From JAJDYQ01 sp942491945 (GTDB taxonomy: Bacteria > Pseudomonadota > Gammaproteobacteria > JAJDYQ01): DNA of 15,850 nt. The notes under the pieces were generated by a model, which worked only from the letters and a program-made list of their open reading frames with translations, had not been told where the DNA came from and ran no database searches. The position numbers and the translations under genes are program-made. This document shows, piece after piece, positions 1-8,395 of this stretch (position 1 is its first letter; every line of letters starts with the position of its first letter). The DNA is taken from positions 1-15,850 of the forward strand of contig CALODD010000089.1 of NCBI GenBank assembly GCA_942491945.1, in the 5' to 3' direction.

Positions 1-969
1 ATGGGCCAGAAATACTGTAATGAAATTATTGCCAAGGTCTTCAAGATCGGTAATAACCTGGGACTTCCTGAGCCTGCATTGGCAGATACGCTGGAAGGCT
101 TGGAAGATGATGTATTAGAAGAGACAGGCGTCGATGTAAGATATCCGCTTGATCAAAAGGGCGCCGATGTTCTACTGGTTACACCATCTGCCGATTTCTT
201 CGCCGAGCCACATGTCGATGGCCTGATTGGTTACGGCAAGGTATTCCATGAAGCAGGTTTAAGCTGGACACTCAGTTCACATGCTTCTGAAGCAGCTAAT
301 TTTGGCATGTTTATCGGTTCATACGAAAACATGCGTAATGTTTCCATGCGAATTCGTGAAGCAGCATTAGAGCTGGGCGTTAAACGAATTGTGTTCGGTG
401 AGTGTGGCCACGCATGGCGTGTTGCATATAGCTTCCTGAATACATTGGCTGGCCCATTTGATTTTCTGGATCAAAATTATCCAGTACCTCAGCATATTCT
501 TGAGCTCACTAGTGATTTTATCGAACGTGGTGCAATCACACTTGACCCATCAGCTAACGACGACAAGGTATTAACCTTCCATGACTCATGTAACGTCGCA
601 CGTGCAACTCGTATGGGACCAAAGCCTGGTGGTCAGTTCGAAATTCCTCGCGCAGTCATTAAGGCGGCAGTGAATAACTTTGTTGATATGGCGCCAGAGA
701 CGATCCATGACGCAACCTTCTGTTGTGGTGGCGGTGGTGGTCTACTGACAGACGATCTTATGGAACTGCGTGTTAAAGGCGCGGTCCCGCGTATGGATGC
801 ATTAAAGACAGTGATTGAAAATCATGGTGTGACCCACATGGCTGCGATATGTGCGATCTGTAAGTCACAGTTTACAAAAGTTCTACCTTACTACGGTATG
901 GGTATGGACATGATAGTCAGTGTTCATCAGCTCGTAAGTGATGCGATTGTGATGGGCTCTAAAAAGTAA
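1..969 (+). CDS. dsrK: DsrK, HdrD-like FeS subunit of DsrMKJOP (3' part)
   Basis: Cytoplasmic catalytic-type subunit of the DsrMKJOP complex, related to heterodisulfide reductase HdrD; thought to handle a disulfide or trisulfide form of DsrC. The frame is open from the first base, and family members are about 500 residues or more, so these 322 residues are the C-terminal part and the first ATG is probably an internal Met. Visible: a CCG-type domain pair, with GECGHAWR around residue 133 (C135), then C197 in HDSCN, C241-C242-G in FCCGGGGG, and C284/C287 in CAIC. This C...CCG...CxxC pattern binds the unusual [4Fe-4S] cluster of HdrB/HdrD proteins. The N-terminal ferredoxin-like domain lies outside the window. 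dsrL follows 61 bp downstream on the same strand, which fits the dsr operon order. Confidence 0.93.
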   Translation: MGQKYCNEIIAKVFKIGNNLGLPEPALADTLEGLEDDVLEETGVDVRYPLDQKGADVLLVTPSADFFAEPHVDGLIGYGKVFHEAGLSWTLSSHASEAANFGMFIGSYENMRNVSMRIREAALELGVKRIVFGECGHAWRVAYSFLNTLAGPFDFLDQNYPVPQHILELTSDFIERGAITLDPSANDDKVLTFHDSCNVARATRMGPKPGGQFEIPRAVIKAAVNNFVDMAPETIHDATFCCGGGGGLLTDDLMELRVKGAVPRMDALKTVIENHGVTHMAAICAICKSQFTKVLPYYGMGMDMIVSVHQLVSDAIVMGSKK

Positions 970-1030
970 TTTGGATTTGATCTAACGATCTATTTTTTTG
1001 AATACGTTGTAATTATCAGGAGAACGAGAA

Positions 1031-3021
1031 ATGGCAACTCCATGGAGTAAAACCTACAAAGGTGACGGTCATACATTTCGTAAGTTTCGCGAAGGCGAGC
1101 ACGAATGGGATAGCATGGAAGACCTTATCTTCAATGAGGATCATTCACATCGTTGCCCCACGTACGTTCATCGTACACCACCTTGTCAGGGTAGCTGCCC
1201 TTCAGGTGAAGATATACGTGGCTGGTTACAGATCGTTCGTGGCATGGAACAGCCACCAGAAGGTATGAGCTGGCAGGAATATGCCTTCCGTCGTTCCACT
1301 GATGCAAACCCATTTCCTTCAATGATGGGTCGTGTATGTCCAGCGCCTTGTCAGGATGGTTGTAACCGTAACGAAGTAGAAGACTTTGTGGGTATCAACT
1401 CGGTTGAGCAATACATTGGTGATACAGCTATTTCTGAAGGCTACAAATTTGAAACGGCTGCGGAAGAAACCGGTAAGAAAATCGCAATTATTGGTGGTGG
1501 ATTCCAGCTGGTATGGCGGCAGCTTATCAGCTGCGTCGTCGTGGTCATGGCGCTACTATTTTTGATGATAACGAACATCTAGGCGGCATGATGTATTACG
1601 GTATTCCTGGTTATCGTACGCCTCGCGATACGCTGGAAGCTGAGTGTCAACGTATCATTGATATGGGTGTAGAGACTCGCATGAAGACACGAGTTGGTAC
1701 TGATGTGTCTATGGACGAGATCGAAAAAGAATTCGACGCAGTTATCTGGGCCATCGGCTGTCAGAGTGGACGTGGTCTTCCTGTTGATGGCTGGGAGGGT
1801 ACGCCAAACTGTGTCAGTGGTGTCGCATTCCTGAAAGCATTTAACGAAGGCCGTATGCACGTGACTGCAGACAAAGTTATCTGTGTGGGTGGTGGTGATA
1901 CGTCAATCGACGTTGTCTCTGTTGCCCGTCGTCTGGGTCATATTGAACACACTAATCCATCTGATCGTCCTGAGCTGGTTGTACGTGATGGGTATGTTGC
2001 TCATGACACGGCAGTCACAGCAGCACGTGAAGGTGCAGACGTGACACTGACTTCATTGTTCAAGCAAGATGAGATGACAGCAGCTGAACACGAAGTTAAT
2101 GACGCGTTAACTGAGGGTGTAACGATTAAGAATGGTGTTATGCCAGTTGAAGTTATCCTTGGTGATGATGGCCGTGCAACTGCACTTAAAATCGCAGAAT
2201 GTAGCATGCAAGATGGTCGCCCAGTACCAGTTGAGGGTACTGAAGAAATCATTGAAGCTGATCTGATTGTTTCTGCGATTGGTCAGGGCGGTGATATGGA
2301 AGGTCTGGAAGACTTCGCAAATGATCGTAGCTTAATCGATGCTGATAAAAACTATGCAGTACCGGGTAAACCAGGTCATTTCGTATGTGGCGATATTGTT
2401 CGTCCTCACCTGTTAACGACTGCGATTGGTCAGGCTTCTATTGCTGTTGATAATGTTGATCTGTACCTGTCTGAGAAAGACTTCGTTAAGCGTCCTAAAG
2501 TTGATGTGCATCATTTCAGTCTTCTGGATAAATTGACTGAGACAGATCACGCACCAGAAGATTTTTCCTCTGAGGCGGATAATGGTCCTCGTCCTATCGA
2601 CCAGGGCTTGCGTGGTACATCGGATGGTAATTTCGCTGTTCACAATTACGAAGACCGCGCATCTGACGAAATTATCTCTTCTGACATGATCTTCCTGGCT
2701 CATTTTGAAAACGAGCCTCGTAACAAGCGTGATGAAGAAGTTCCTTCATCCGATGAAGTACTTGGTCATTTCAAAGAGCGTCTAATTGGTCTGCCTGAAG
2801 AGAACGCGATTGAAGAAGCAAAGCGTTGCATGAGCTGCGGCCTGTGTTTCGAGTGTGATAACTGTGTTATCTACTGCCCGCAGGATGCAGTGTTCCGTGT
2901 GAAAAAGAACGATTACACCACTGGCCGTTATGTTGATACTGACTATAACAAGTGTGTTGGTTGTCATATCTGTTCTGATGTATGTCCTACGGGCTACATT
3001 GACATGGGCATGGGTCTGTAA
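1031..3021 (+). CDS. dsrL: DsrL, NAD(P)H-dependent FeS flavoprotein, frameshifted
   Basis: Cytoplasmic iron-sulfur flavoprotein that exchanges electrons between DsrAB and NAD(P)(H). The gene lies in two frames: 1031-~1500 (frame 2) and ~1501-3021 (frame 1). Removing 2 nt restores a single protein of about 662 residues, close to the usual DsrL length of roughly 650. Order of parts: N-terminal cysteine-rich FeS region (CQGSCPSG, CPAPCQDGC), FAD-binding IAIIGGG at about residues 151-157 where the break falls, NAD(P)-binding VGGGDTS near residue 285, and a C-terminal two-cluster ferredoxin domain with cysteines from about 599 and from 641 (CVGCHICSDVCPTG). The start has a good Shine-Dalgarno (AGGAG, 1018-1022). 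dsrJ begins 18 bp after the stop. No other stop or shift is seen, so the lesion is recent or is a sequence error. Confidence 0.92.
1499..1504 (+). other. Frameshift site in dsrL at the FAD dinucleotide motif
   Basis: The upstream frame reads IAIIGGG then goes to FQLVW and stops at 1582. The downstream frame reads PAGMAAAYQLRRRGH. Joined, they give the expected GGGPAGMAAAY Rossmann motif. The bases GGTGGTGGATTCCAGCTGG carry two extra nucleotides between the third Gly codon and the Pro codon. A one-base deletion would also restore frame in principle, but would leave an extra residue inside GxGxxG, so a +2 insertion is the better reading. No slippery heptamer is present. Confidence 0.85.
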
Positions 3022-3039
3022 TCTCAGGAAGATTATTTA

Positions 3040-3459
3040 ATGAAAGCACTTTTGACAAAAGTTGTAATGATCGCCACGTTGGCACTGCTCTGTGCTAGTG
3101 CATTAGCGGATAACGGTCTTGGATTACCAAAATACCCTGACCGTAATTCTGAAGTATGTGTTGAGCCGACTGATGTCATGCGTAAGCAGCATATGACATT
3201 CATCATGCATCAGCGTGATGAAACAATGCATAAAGGTATTCGCGGTGTTACAGCGAAGCATTCATTAAAAGACTGTATTCATTGTCATGTTGAGTATGAC
3301 GATTATGGCAAGGCAATCCCGGTCAATGCGCCGGATCAGTTTTGTGAAAGCTGTCATACCTATACGGCAGTAAGTATCGACTGCTTTGGTTGTCATCGTA
3401 CGACACCTTCAGAAGAGAGTCAGAAGATGAGCCAGTCCATGGCGAATCCTCATAAGTAA
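3040..3459 (+). CDS. dsrJ: DsrJ, periplasmic triheme cytochrome c
   Basis: Triheme c-type cytochrome of the DsrMKJOP complex on the periplasmic side. The 139-residue protein begins with a Sec-type signal or anchor: Lys at 2 and 7, hydrophobic 8-19, then ASALAD, which allows cleavage after A23. Three CxxCH heme sites are visible: CIHCH (79-83), CESCH (102-106) and CFGCH (115-119). C40, in NSEVCVEP, sits where the A. vinosum protein has the Cys that ligates one heme in an unusual His/Cys fashion; that equivalence is by position and local context. Distal ligand candidates are H51, H57, H64 and H74. A Shine-Dalgarno AGGAAG lies upstream of the ATG. dsrO begins 18 bp after the stop. Confidence 0.95.
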   Translation: MKALLTKVVMIATLALLCASALADNGLGLPKYPDRNSEVCVEPTDVMRKQHMTFIMHQRDETMHKGIRGVTAKHSLKDCIHCHVEYDDYGKAIPVNAPDQFCESCHTYTAVSIDCFGCHRTTPSEESQKMSQSMANPHK

Positions 3460-3477
3460 CGGGTTTGGGCTAAGAAT

Positions 3478-4218
3478 ATGAGCGAGAATAAGATGGATCA
3501 ATCAAAGCGTTCTTTTATGAAGAATGCAGCTGCTGGCACTGCCGTAGCAACGATTGCACCAGGTGTCGTTTTATACAATGTTGCACAGGCAGCTCGTGAT
3601 CCAGGTGAAGCTGTTACGGATAAAGTACGTTGGGGTATGTTAATTGACGCCAATAAATGTGCTGATGGGTGTAGTGATTGTGTGACTGCATGTCACGAAG
3701 AGAATGGTGTTCATCAACATGGTCGTCCTGCGACAGATGCACAGTGGATTCGTAAAGTTCAGTTGCGTGATAAGCAAAGCGGTAAGGAATACGGTATTCC
3801 AATGCTATGCCAGCATTGTGAACACCCGCCATGTGTCGATGTATGTCCTACAGGGGCATCGTTCAAACGCGCAGACGGTATCGTACTAGTCGATAAACAC
3901 ATTTGCATTGGTTGTCGTTACTGCATGATGGCGTGTCCTTATAAGGCTCGCTCATTCATACATGAAGATGTTGTTGATCAGACAGAACATGCACCAAGGG
4001 GTAAAGGTACTGTTGAATCTTGTACATTCTGTGTACATAAAGTTGATGCTGGTGAAGGAACTACAGCTTGTGTTGAAGCCTGTCAGCATGAGGCATTGGT
4101 TTTTGGTGATATGAATGATCCAGAGTCAAATATCTCGAAACAGCTTAAGCAATACCCAAGCCGTCAGCTACGTGCTGATTTTAGTCTGAATACCGGTGTG
4201 CGTTATCGCAATATTTGA
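3478..4218 (+). CDS. dsrO: DsrO, periplasmic four-cluster ferredoxin subunit
   Basis: Periplasmic FeS subunit of DsrMKJOP that wires DsrJ to the membrane subunit DsrP. The 246-residue protein carries 16 cysteines in four groups: C61/C65/C68/C72, C111/C114/C119/C123, C143/C146/C149/C153 and C182/C185/C198/C202. This is the layout of four-cluster ferredoxin subunits of the DmsB/PsrB/NrfC type, suggesting four [4Fe-4S] clusters. The N-terminus is a Tat-like leader, SKRSFMK followed by a hydrophobic stretch with cleavage likely near A36-A39. It has Lys-Arg in place of the usual Arg-Arg. The upstream Shine-Dalgarno is weak. An ATG five codons in (3493) is an alternative start that still keeps the leader. 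dsrP follows 36 bp later. Confidence 0.95.
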   Translation: MSENKMDQSKRSFMKNAAAGTAVATIAPGVVLYNVAQAARDPGEAVTDKVRWGMLIDANKCADGCSDCVTACHEENGVHQHGRPATDAQWIRKVQLRDKQSGKEYGIPMLCQHCEHPPCVDVCPTGASFKRADGIVLVDKHICIGCRYCMMACPYKARSFIHEDVVDQTEHAPRGKGTVESCTFCVHKVDAGEGTTACVEACQHEALVFGDMNDPESNISKQLKQYPSRQLRADFSLNTGVRYRNI

Positions 4219-4254
4219 TAGAACGCTGGCTAATCGCAGGATTTACGAATTTAT

Positions 4255-5487
4255 ATGAAACCGATTACTTACACACAGATTGAAGGCAAGAGCACGGGTT
4301 ACTGGGCATTACTGGGTATTCTTGGTGCCATGATTCTCGCTGGTTTTGCCTCATCTATGTATATGGAGCACCATGGCCATTGGGTCACTGGTATGAATAA
4401 CCAGATTGTTTGGGGTATGCCTCATATATTCGCGGTATATCTAATTGTTGCTGCATCAGGCGCTCTTAACGTTGCATCAATTGCTTCAGTGTTTGGTAAG
4501 AAAGCCTATAAGCCGTTAGCACCATTGTCTGGCTTGCTGGCTATTTCGTTGCTGGCCGGCGGTTTGGCTGTACTGGTTCTTGATTTAGGTCGTCCTGATC
4601 GCCTGGTTGTCGCCATGACTTATCTGAATCTGAAATCAATTTTTGCATGGAACCAGCTACTGTATAACGGCTTCTTCATTATTGTTGGTATTTACATCTG
4701 GTTCATGATGGAAAAGAAGATGCAGAAGTACTCCAGGATTGCAGGTACTGCAGCATTTATCTGGCGTCTGATTCTGACCACTGGTACAGGTTCTATCTTT
4801 GGTTTTCTGGTGGCTCGCCAGGGCTATGATGCAGCGATCATGGCGCCAATGTTTATCATTATGTCTTTCGCAGCCGGTATGGCGATTTACATTCTGGTAT
4901 TGATGGCAGCTTATAAGTGGTCTGGCCGTGAGCTGGGTGATTCAATCTTACGTAAGCTGAAGAATCTTCTGGGTGTATTTGTTAGTGCCGTTCTTTATTT
5001 CGTGCTGGCTTATCACTTAACTAATCTATACGCGACTGAGCACCATGGTATTGAAGCTTTTATTCTTCTTGGATCAAATGGTGGTGGACAGTATTCAGCA
5101 GTATTCTGGTGGGTACAGATTTTGATTGGCTCAGTGGTCCCTCTGATTATTCTGTTCAGTAACTTAAGCAAACAGCGCCTGATGATCGGTATTGCTTCTG
5201 CTCTGGTTATCCTGGGTGGCCTTGCTCAAATGTATGTCATCATTATTGGTGGTCAGGCCTATCCGCTCGACATCTGGCCGGGTATGGAAGTCGTCAGTAG
5301 TGGTTTTATGGATGGTGTTGCTGCAAATTACTCAGCTACATTTCCTGAAATCATGCTCGGTGCTGGCATGGGATTTGGTGTCGCGTTAATCATGGTAGTG
5401 ATTGGTGTTTCAGCGCTACGATTCTTACCTCAGAGCTTGGCTGATGAGGTAGTAGATCCGCATCATAATGCAGAGGCTTCAGCCTAA
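4255..5487 (+). CDS. dsrP: DsrP, NrfD/PsrC-type membrane quinone-interacting subunit
   Basis: Integral membrane subunit of DsrMKJOP, of the NrfD/PsrC/HybB family, which exchanges electrons between the quinone pool and the periplasmic FeS subunit DsrO. The 410-residue protein is strongly hydrophobic, with about ten separable membrane segments (for example around residues 16-36, 58-78, 90-112, 131-150, 168-188, 195-222 and 240-262, and three more up to 390). Length and hydrophobic pattern match the family. The only Shine-Dalgarno-like run (AGGA) lies rather far from the ATG, so initiation may rely on reading through from dsrO. Two stem-loops follow the stop and separate it from dsrN. Confidence 0.94.
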   Translation: MKPITYTQIEGKSTGYWALLGILGAMILAGFASSMYMEHHGHWVTGMNNQIVWGMPHIFAVYLIVAASGALNVASIASVFGKKAYKPLAPLSGLLAISLLAGGLAVLVLDLGRPDRLVVAMTYLNLKSIFAWNQLLYNGFFIIVGIYIWFMMEKKMQKYSRIAGTAAFIWRLILTTGTGSIFGFLVARQGYDAAIMAPMFIIMSFAAGMAIYILVLMAAYKWSGRELGDSILRKLKNLLGVFVSAVLYFVLAYHLTNLYATEHHGIEAFILLGSNGGGQYSAVFWWVQILIGSVVPLIILFSNLSKQRLMIGIASALVILGGLAQMYVIIIGGQAYPLDIWPGMEVVSSGFMDGVAANYSATFPEIMLGAGMGFGVALIMVVIGVSALRFLPQSLADEVVDPHHNAEASA

Positions 5488-5491
5488 ATTA

Positions 5492-5514
5492 AGTCCGAAT
5501 TCTCGGACTAGTCC
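5492..5514 (+). promoter_or_regulatory. Small stem-loop with an alternative pairing after dsrP
   Basis: AGTCCGA (5492-5498) pairs perfectly with TCGGACT (5503-5509) around a 4-base loop. The overlapping GGACTAGTCC (5505-5514) is itself a perfect 10-bp palindrome, so the GGACT strand can pair with either neighbouring AGTCC. No clean T-run follows, so it is not a classical terminator. It may be a weak processing or pausing signal; the function is unknown. Confidence 0.45.
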
Positions 5515-5521
5515 TTCTTCT

Positions 5522-5560
5522 ATGAAACGCGGGGTATGTTGATATGCCCCGCGTTTTCAT
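5522..5560 (+). promoter_or_regulatory. Strong stem-loop enclosing the dsrN start codon
   Basis: ATGAAACGCGGGG (5522-5534) pairs with CCCCGCGTTTTCAT (5547-5560) with one bulged T. The inner TATG...GATATG can extend the stem through G-T pairs. The dsrN ATG (5544-5546) sits in the upper stem, and the only G-rich ribosome-binding candidate (GGGG, 5531-5534) is buried in it. This could limit dsrN translation or act as an attenuator. It could also be a terminator-like element that merely overlaps the gene. Confidence 0.55.
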
Positions 5561-6941
5561 TTCTGCAGCGCATAAATCTTCGGGTAAGACGACGGTTAGT
5601 ATTGGACTGTGTTCGATTCTGACACAGCGTGGTTATCAGGTTCAGCCCTTCAAGAAAGGACCTGATTATATCGACCCAATGTGGCTGGGTAGAGCAACAG
5701 GTCATCCATGTTTTAACCTGGACTTCAATACACAAACGATAGATGAAATTAATCAGATGTTTGATGACAAGTCATCAGGTATGGATTTGAGTTTTATTGA
5801 AGGCAATAAAGGACTCTATGATGGTATGGATCCTGACGGCAGTGACTGTAATGCAGCATTGGCCAAGCAACTAAATGCTCCTGTCATTCTTGTTGTTGAT
5901 ACACAGGGGATTACACGCGGTGTAGCACCATTAATTAATGGTTATCGTGCGTTTGATTCTGATGTGAACATTGTAGGCGTTATTCTGAATAAAGTTGCTG
6001 GCAAACGTCATGAAGCGAAGCTCAAACAGGCCATTGAAAAATACTGTGATATACCGGTATTGGGAGCGATACATCGCCACCCGGATTTGATGATAGATGA
6101 GCGTCATCTTGGACTGGTGCCAAGTAATGAACACGGTACTGCAGATAGACAAATTCAGACTATTCATGAACACATTGAACGTCAGGTCGATATCGATGAA
6201 CTGATTCACTTACTTGGGATTGAAAAGCAATCTAATGAAACAAGGACGGCACAGTATCCTGATGCACAGCTTCGTATTGGTATTGCACAAGACTCTGCCT
6301 TTGGCTTTTATTATCAGGATGACCTTGAGACGTTTAAGCGTCAGGGGGCAGAGTTAGTGAGTATCGATTTACTGCGCGATGATGATTTGCCTGAAATTGA
6401 TGGCCTGTTCATCGGTGGGGGCTTCCCAGAAACACATATGCCTGCGCTAAGTGAAAATACCTCAATGCGTAAGTCCATACATACGGCCATTGAGAATGGA
6501 TTGCCAGTGTATGCTGAATGTGGTGGTCTGATGTATCTATGTCGCGGGATTAGTTGGCAGGAAGTGTCTCATCCTATGGTTGGAGCGATACCAGCTGATG
6601 TCCAGATGCATGAACGACCACAGGGTCGTGGGTATGTGCGTATACAGCCAACGGGGGATGCCCACTGGCAGGCAAATGTCGATAATGCCGAGATTCGGGC
6701 GCATGAGTTTCATCATTCAAGCCTGGAAAATTTAGATGACGATCTGCAATTTGCTCATGAAGTAAAACGTGGTCATGGAATTGATGGCAAGTATGATGGT
6801 GTGCTGTATCGCAATGTCGTTGCTGGGTATGCACATCTGCGATCAACACAGGCTAGCCCGTGGGTTGGTCACTTTGTAGAATTCGTAAAGAATAAAATGG
6901 AAATATCAGGTAGAAATAACGAGGATCAAAATGACGATTAA
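5544..6941 (+). CDS. dsrN: DsrN, glutamine-dependent amidase of the CobB/CbiA type
   Basis: Homologue of cobyrinic acid a,c-diamide synthase. In dsr clusters it is believed to amidate siroheme to the siroamide used by DsrAB. The 465-residue protein has the two expected halves. The N-terminal dethiobiotin-synthetase-like ATPase has P-loop AAHKSSGKTT (8-17) and KKGPDYIDP (38-46). The C-terminal class I glutamine amidotransferase domain has nucleophile C326 in YAECGGLMYL, GGGFPE before it, and a catalytic His candidate in EFHHSS (H390/H391). The start at 5544 gives MPRVFISAAHKSSGKTT, the normal family N-terminus, although no free Shine-Dalgarno is available because of the surrounding stem-loop. 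Its last codons overlap the start of dsrR by 11 bp, indicating translational coupling. Confidence 0.93.
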   Translation: MPRVFISAAHKSSGKTTVSIGLCSILTQRGYQVQPFKKGPDYIDPMWLGRATGHPCFNLDFNTQTIDEINQMFDDKSSGMDLSFIEGNKGLYDGMDPDGSDCNAALAKQLNAPVILVVDTQGITRGVAPLINGYRAFDSDVNIVGVILNKVAGKRHEAKLKQAIEKYCDIPVLGAIHRHPDLMIDERHLGLVPSNEHGTADRQIQTIHEHIERQVDIDELIHLLGIEKQSNETRTAQYPDAQLRIGIAQDSAFGFYYQDDLETFKRQGAELVSIDLLRDDDLPEIDGLFIGGGFPETHMPALSENTSMRKSIHTAIENGLPVYAECGGLMYLCRGISWQEVSHPMVGAIPADVQMHERPQGRGYVRIQPTGDAHWQANVDNAEIRAHEFHHSSLENLDDDLQFAHEVKRGHGIDGKYDGVLYRNVVAGYAHLRSTQASPWVGHFVEFVKNKMEISGRNNEDQNDD

Positions 6942-7254
6942 TGTAACAGAAGAGGCACAAAAGCAGATTGAGCTTGCCGCTAGTCAGTCAGGCGCAAGTG
7001 GATTGCCTTTACGTATTGCAACGGCTCGGACACCTGATGGTGGTCTTGATTACCGTATGGGTTTCGATGATGAAGGTGTTAAGCATGACGATAGTCAGGA
7101 TCAGGCCGGTGAAGTAATCATTGTTGTTGCTGCAGATGATCAGCCTTTGCTTGAAGGTACGACACTAGATTTTGTGGAAATCGAATCAGGGGAGTTTCAT
7201 TTTATTTTTGATAACCCTAATGATCCAAGCCACGCTAAGAAAAAGAAAAAATAA
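6931..7254 (+). CDS. dsrR: DsrR, A-type (IscA-like) protein without cysteines
   Basis: Small 107-residue cytoplasmic protein of the IscA/HesB fold. DsrR of sulfur oxidisers lacks the three Cys ligands of true IscA, and this copy contains no Cys at all, which supports DsrR rather than a housekeeping A-type carrier. Family-like features are the opening helix (VTEEAQKQIELAAS), PLRIATARTPDGGLDYRMGFDDE in the middle, and the ending GEFHFIFDNPND. The tail is a run of lysines. The start is supported by GAGGAT (6920-6925) and by overlap with the end of dsrN. Work on the A. vinosum gene placed it in post-transcriptional control of the dsr genes; no such function can be read from sequence here. Confidence 0.9.
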   Translation: MTINVTEEAQKQIELAASQSGASGLPLRIATARTPDGGLDYRMGFDDEGVKHDDSQDQAGEVIIVVAADDQPLLEGTTLDFVEIESGEFHFIFDNPNDPSHAKKKKK

Positions 7255-7306
7255 TTCGTCGTTTCACGTACTGCCATACAGGCATGTATATAAGTAAAGG
7301 TCAGGT

Positions 7307-8350
7307 ATGCGTCCCGCTCAATTACATAAAGTTTTAAGTCAGGAATTTGAGAGTGCCGAACAAGGGCACCATACGCCAGTGATGTTATGGGGACCACCTG
7401 GTGTGGGTAAATCCCAGTTGATACAGCAAATAGCTGCAGAAAATAACGTTGCTGTCATCGATATACGTCTATCACAAATGGAGCCATCCGATTTACGCGG
7501 TATCCCATTTCGTAATGACAATGAAGTCGAGTGGGCAGTACCTTCTTTGCTACCGAATGCCAGCCGTCATGGTGAAAAAGGTATCCTCTTTCTGGATGAA
7601 ATTACCTCAGCACCGCCGACTGTTTCGGCTGCAGCGTATCAGCTTATTCTCGATCGTCGTCTTGGTGAGTATCAGGTGCCAGAAGGCTGGGTGATATTTG
7701 CAGCTGGCAACCGCCAGGGAGATCGTGGTGTGACCTATACAATGCCGGCACCACTGGCAAATCGTTTTTCACATTACGAGTTTGATGTCCATCTGGATGA
7801 CTGGGTTGCCTGGGCCTGGGCAAATGGTATTGATGAGCGTGTCATTGCATTCTTACGTTTTCGCCCAGAACTGATTTTTGATTTTGACCCAGCGCATAAC
7901 CCTGTAGCGTTTCCATCGCCTCGTTCCTGGGAATTTTCACATCGGGCCTTACAGAAGTTTCATGATAATGGGGATTTGTTAGCAGGTTCACTACAGGCCT
8001 GCGTAGGTCCAGCAGCGGGTATAGAGTTAAAGGCTTTCGTTGATAATCTGGATAACCTGCCAGATATTGATGCCATCATTGCGGGTGAAGACGTTGCTGT
8101 ACCAAAAGAAATTGATCTTCAATATGCCGTTGCCTCGGCATTAGTCGGGCGAGCGATACGTGCTAAAGACGACGATAATGCTGAAAAGGTGCTCGGTAAT
8201 ATCCTCAACTATGCGAGCAGCTTCCCGCAGAAAGAAATGGGCGTCATGCTTGTATCAGATATGCATCGTGCTGTGGGCGAATCAATTTTTAGTGTTCCTG
8301 AATTTGCACAATGGGCAAAACGAATAGCCGATGTCATGTTATATAGTTAG
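7307..8350 (+). CDS. MoxR-family AAA+ ATPase next to dsr genes
   Basis: AAA+ ATPase of the MoxR group (AAA_5 type), 347 residues. Visible: Walker A GPPGVGKS (29-36), Walker B ILFLDE (93-98), sensor-1 Asn in AAGN (N135), and an arginine-finger candidate R153 in MPAPLANRFSHYEF. MoxR proteins act as chaperone-like ATPases for one partner system and are nearly always encoded beside a VWA-domain protein. Here that partner is the protein at 8839-10176, separated only by the GIY-YIG insertion. A Shine-Dalgarno-like AGGT precedes the ATG, 52 bp after dsrR on the same strand, so it is probably co-transcribed with dsr genes. The client is not identifiable from sequence; a Dsr component is the contextual guess. 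Confidence 0.9.
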   Translation: MRPAQLHKVLSQEFESAEQGHHTPVMLWGPPGVGKSQLIQQIAAENNVAVIDIRLSQMEPSDLRGIPFRNDNEVEWAVPSLLPNASRHGEKGILFLDEITSAPPTVSAAAYQLILDRRLGEYQVPEGWVIFAAGNRQGDRGVTYTMPAPLANRFSHYEFDVHLDDWVAWAWANGIDERVIAFLRFRPELIFDFDPAHNPVAFPSPRSWEFSHRALQKFHDNGDLLAGSLQACVGPAAGIELKAFVDNLDNLPDIDAIIAGEDVAVPKEIDLQYAVASALVGRAIRAKDDDNAEKVLGNILNYASSFPQKEMGVMLVSDMHRAVGESIFSVPEFAQWAKRIADVMLYS

Positions 8351-8353
8351 ATA

Positions 8354-8381
8354 TACGTCATTCCGGCGCATGCCGGAATCT
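8354..8381 (+). repeat. Hairpin repeat, copy 1 (left of the GIY-YIG gene)
   Basis: The core GTCATTCCGGC-GCAT-GCCGGAATC forms a hairpin with an 8-bp stem (8360-8367 with 8372-8379). It begins 3 nt after the MoxR stop. Copy 2 at 8702-8730 is its inverted counterpart, and copy 3 at 8749-8777 is in the same orientation. Confidence 0.85.
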
Positions 8382-8395
8382 ATAAGTTTAAAAGA

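Noticed and set aside
979..999. GATC-4 nt-GATC stem followed by seven T between dsrK and dsrL, resembling a terminator.
   Set aside because: The stem is only 4 bp and low in GC, and it lies inside a tightly conserved operon; unlikely to terminate.
1490..1510. Programmed ribosomal frameshift in dsrL.
   Set aside because: No slippery heptamer or downstream pseudoknot is evident, and known DsrL genes are single frames; a +2 insertion or base-call error is simpler.
1513..3021. Separate gene starting at the ATG at 1513.
   Set aside because: The ATG is the internal Met of PAGMAAAY; the upstream frame supplies the N-terminal FeS domain and the first half of the FAD motif, so this is the second part of dsrL.
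5522..5542. Six-codon mini-ORF (MKRGVC, stop) ending one base before the dsrN start, suggesting a leader peptide.
   Set aside because: No ribosome-binding site, and the sequence is explained by the stem that pairs with the dsrN start region; too short to support without comparison.
7268..7290. Short inverted repeat (ATACA-GGCA-TGTAT) between dsrR and the MoxR gene.
   Set aside because: Only 5 bp, AT-rich and without a T-run; expected by chance.
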